From the NCBI GenBank assembly GCA_016200595.1, contig JACQEL010000464.1, positions 1 through 6,389 of the forward strand: DNA of 6,389 nucleotides. The letters run 5' to 3'. Below the pieces are notes generated by a model. That model did no database searches, was not told the origin of the DNA, and saw only the letters and a program-made list of their open reading frames with translations. Of the stretch, positions 5,424 to 6,389 are shown in pieces. Made by a program: the position numbers and the translations under genes. Source of the DNA: Deltaproteobacteria bacterium (lineage in GTDB: Bacteria; Desulfobacterota; Binatia; Bin18). Numbering within the stretch: position 1 is the first letter of the stretch; each line of letters opens with the position of its first letter.

Positions 5424-6389
5424 TTACTCTCCTGTTGGTGTGACGAAGGTCTCCATCCGGGTGGACTTCACTCGGGAGGCCAACCGGGGCATGACCTCCT
5501 GCGCGGTGAGTGTCAACGAGTCTAACACTAAAGGAAACGGCATCCCGCCGAAATTCATCAGGCACAACACTCGCTCCACCCCAAAGCTCGCCAGTTGCTG
5601 GAGGATATCTGCCACATGGTCAGGATCACCCACGGCAATCAAGCGTTGCTGCATGAGTTGGTCGAAGGTCTTGGTGTTGCCGACGGCCCGCGTCTCACAG
5701 TAGCGCGTCATGTATGAGCGTGCGCGCGCTTCCGCCGCGGCCTGCGTGGGCGCCACGTGGATGTGAAACGCCACCATCACCCGCGGGCCGTTGTCAACTC
5801 GGTGGTTTTCCTGTGCATGCGCCGTATAACTTGCCAATAATCCCTTGAGGACCGAGAGATCCTCAAGAATGTAGGGCACCGCCATCAGGTTATAGCCCTG
5901 CGCCCCGATGCGTGCATAGGTGGCCGGGCTCAAGGCGGCCAGCGCAATCGGCGGCGCAGGTTGTTGCAGTGGTAGCGTGTTGAGGGCAAGACGAGGATAG
6001 CGATGAAAGCGCCCCGTATACTCAAACGGCTCTCCCTGCCAGGCCCGCTCGATAACCTCCAGCGCTTCGTCGAAACGCCCCTGGCTCTCCTCACGGTCAA
6101 CCAGGTGACCCGCGTATTCGTGCGCCAAGTAGCCGCGTCCTACGCCAAAGTCGAGCCGTCCCCCGCTCACTACATCCAGAACTGCATACTCCTCGGCTAC
6201 TTTGACCGGATCATGAAACGGCAACACGCACACCGCCGGGCCGATGCGGATATGCTCGGTCTTCTGGGCAATCGCCGCCAGCAGCACTGGCGGGGCCGGA
6301 CATAGGCCATAATTAGCGAAATGATGCTCAGCCACCCAGGCCGAGTCATAGCCCAGCTGCTCCGCTTTCACTGCCAGTTCGATCATCTC
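5424..6389 (-). CDS. Luciferase-like flavin-dependent monooxygenase, N-terminus cut by window edge
   Basis: The 321 visible residues belong to the bacterial-luciferase-like family, which uses reduced flavin and O2. Numbering from the ATG at 6386, the landmarks are GYDSAWVAEHHF (12-23), IRIGPAVCVLPFHDP (46-60), VSGGRLDFGVGRGY (73-86) and GDPDHVADIL (253-262). Codon GAG at 6389-6387 continues in frame, and family members have roughly 30-45 residues before the EHHF-containing strand region begins, so the ATG at 6386 is internal and the true start lies outside the window. The stop TAA (5426-5424) is one base from the ATG of the HpaB-family gene, so the two genes are almost certainly co-transcribed and probably translationally coupled. 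It lacks the extra C-terminal domain of the other luciferase-like protein here and differs widely from it, so they are not a recent duplication. The substrate is unknown. Confidence 0.93.
   Translation of the reverse strand, partial: EMIELAVKAEQLGYDSAWVAEHHFANYGLCPAPPVLLAAIAQKTEHIRIGPAVCVLPFHDPVKVAEEYAVLDVVSGGRLDFGVGRGYLAHEYAGHLVDREESQGRFDEALEVIERAWQGEPFEYTGRFHRYPRLALNTLPLQQPAPPIALAALSPATYARIGAQGYNLMAVPYILEDLSVLKGLLASYTAHAQENHRVDNGPRVMVAFHIHVAPTQAAAEARARSYMTRYCETRAVGNTKTFDQLMQQRLIAVGDPDHVADILQQLASFGVERVLCLMNFGGMPFPLVLDSLTLTAQEVMPRLASRVKSTRMETFVTPTGE
5430..5434 (-). promoter_or_regulatory. Ribosome binding site of the HpaB-family gene
   Basis: The minus strand reads AGGAG, then AGTAAC and the ATG at 5422. 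The site lies within the last codons of the upstream luciferase-like gene and spans its stop region. This supports the ATG at 5422 as the true start and suggests coupling of translation. Confidence 0.75.

Overview
The window is a single-strand gene cluster. All five genes lie on the minus strand, so transcription runs from high to low coordinates. By eye the G+C content is in the high fifties. Shine-Dalgarno sequences of the AGGAG type precede the starts that can be checked, and TGA is used as a normal terminator, so this is a bacterium with the standard code. The gene mix is several reduced-flavin monooxygenases, a heme-oxygenase-like diiron enzyme, an alpha/beta hydrolase and many REP-like palindromes between genes. 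It resembles environmental, mostly uncultured lineages with large catabolic or secondary-metabolic repertoires (for example Tectomicrobia/Entotheonella-like or Binatota-like bacteria). That placement is a low-confidence guess; no taxonomic marker is present.

Layout in order of transcription. (1) 6389-5424: a luciferase-like flavin-dependent monooxygenase whose N-terminus is cut by the window edge. (2) 5422-3863: a gene of the HpaB family (4-hydroxyphenylacetate 3-hydroxylase type, FADH2-dependent) that starts one base after the stop of gene 1. It is interrupted by an in-frame TGA at 5083-5081, at the glycine just before the catalytic Arg and Tyr. (3) 3860-3685: a dense set of interlocking inverted repeats. 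(4) 3628-1931: a second luciferase-like monooxygenase with an extra C-terminal domain of about 175 residues that I do not recognise. (5) 1841-1809: a short REP-like palindrome. (6) 1791-946: an alpha/beta hydrolase with an intact Ser-Asp-His triad. (7) 902-795: four GGCTCTGCC-type palindromes. (8) 708-34: a 224-residue heme-oxygenase-like diiron oxidase (HDO) with all six expected metal ligands.

Taken together the genes suggest an oxidative pathway that hydroxylates or cleaves an aromatic or other small organic molecule. Three enzymes would use reduced flavin, one would use a diiron centre and O2, and one is a hydrolase. No flavin reductase, regulator or transporter lies in the window, so reduced flavin must come from a gene elsewhere. 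Whether the pathway is catabolic or biosynthetic cannot be told from this sequence. The HpaB-type step is either lost, read through, or broken only by a sequence error.
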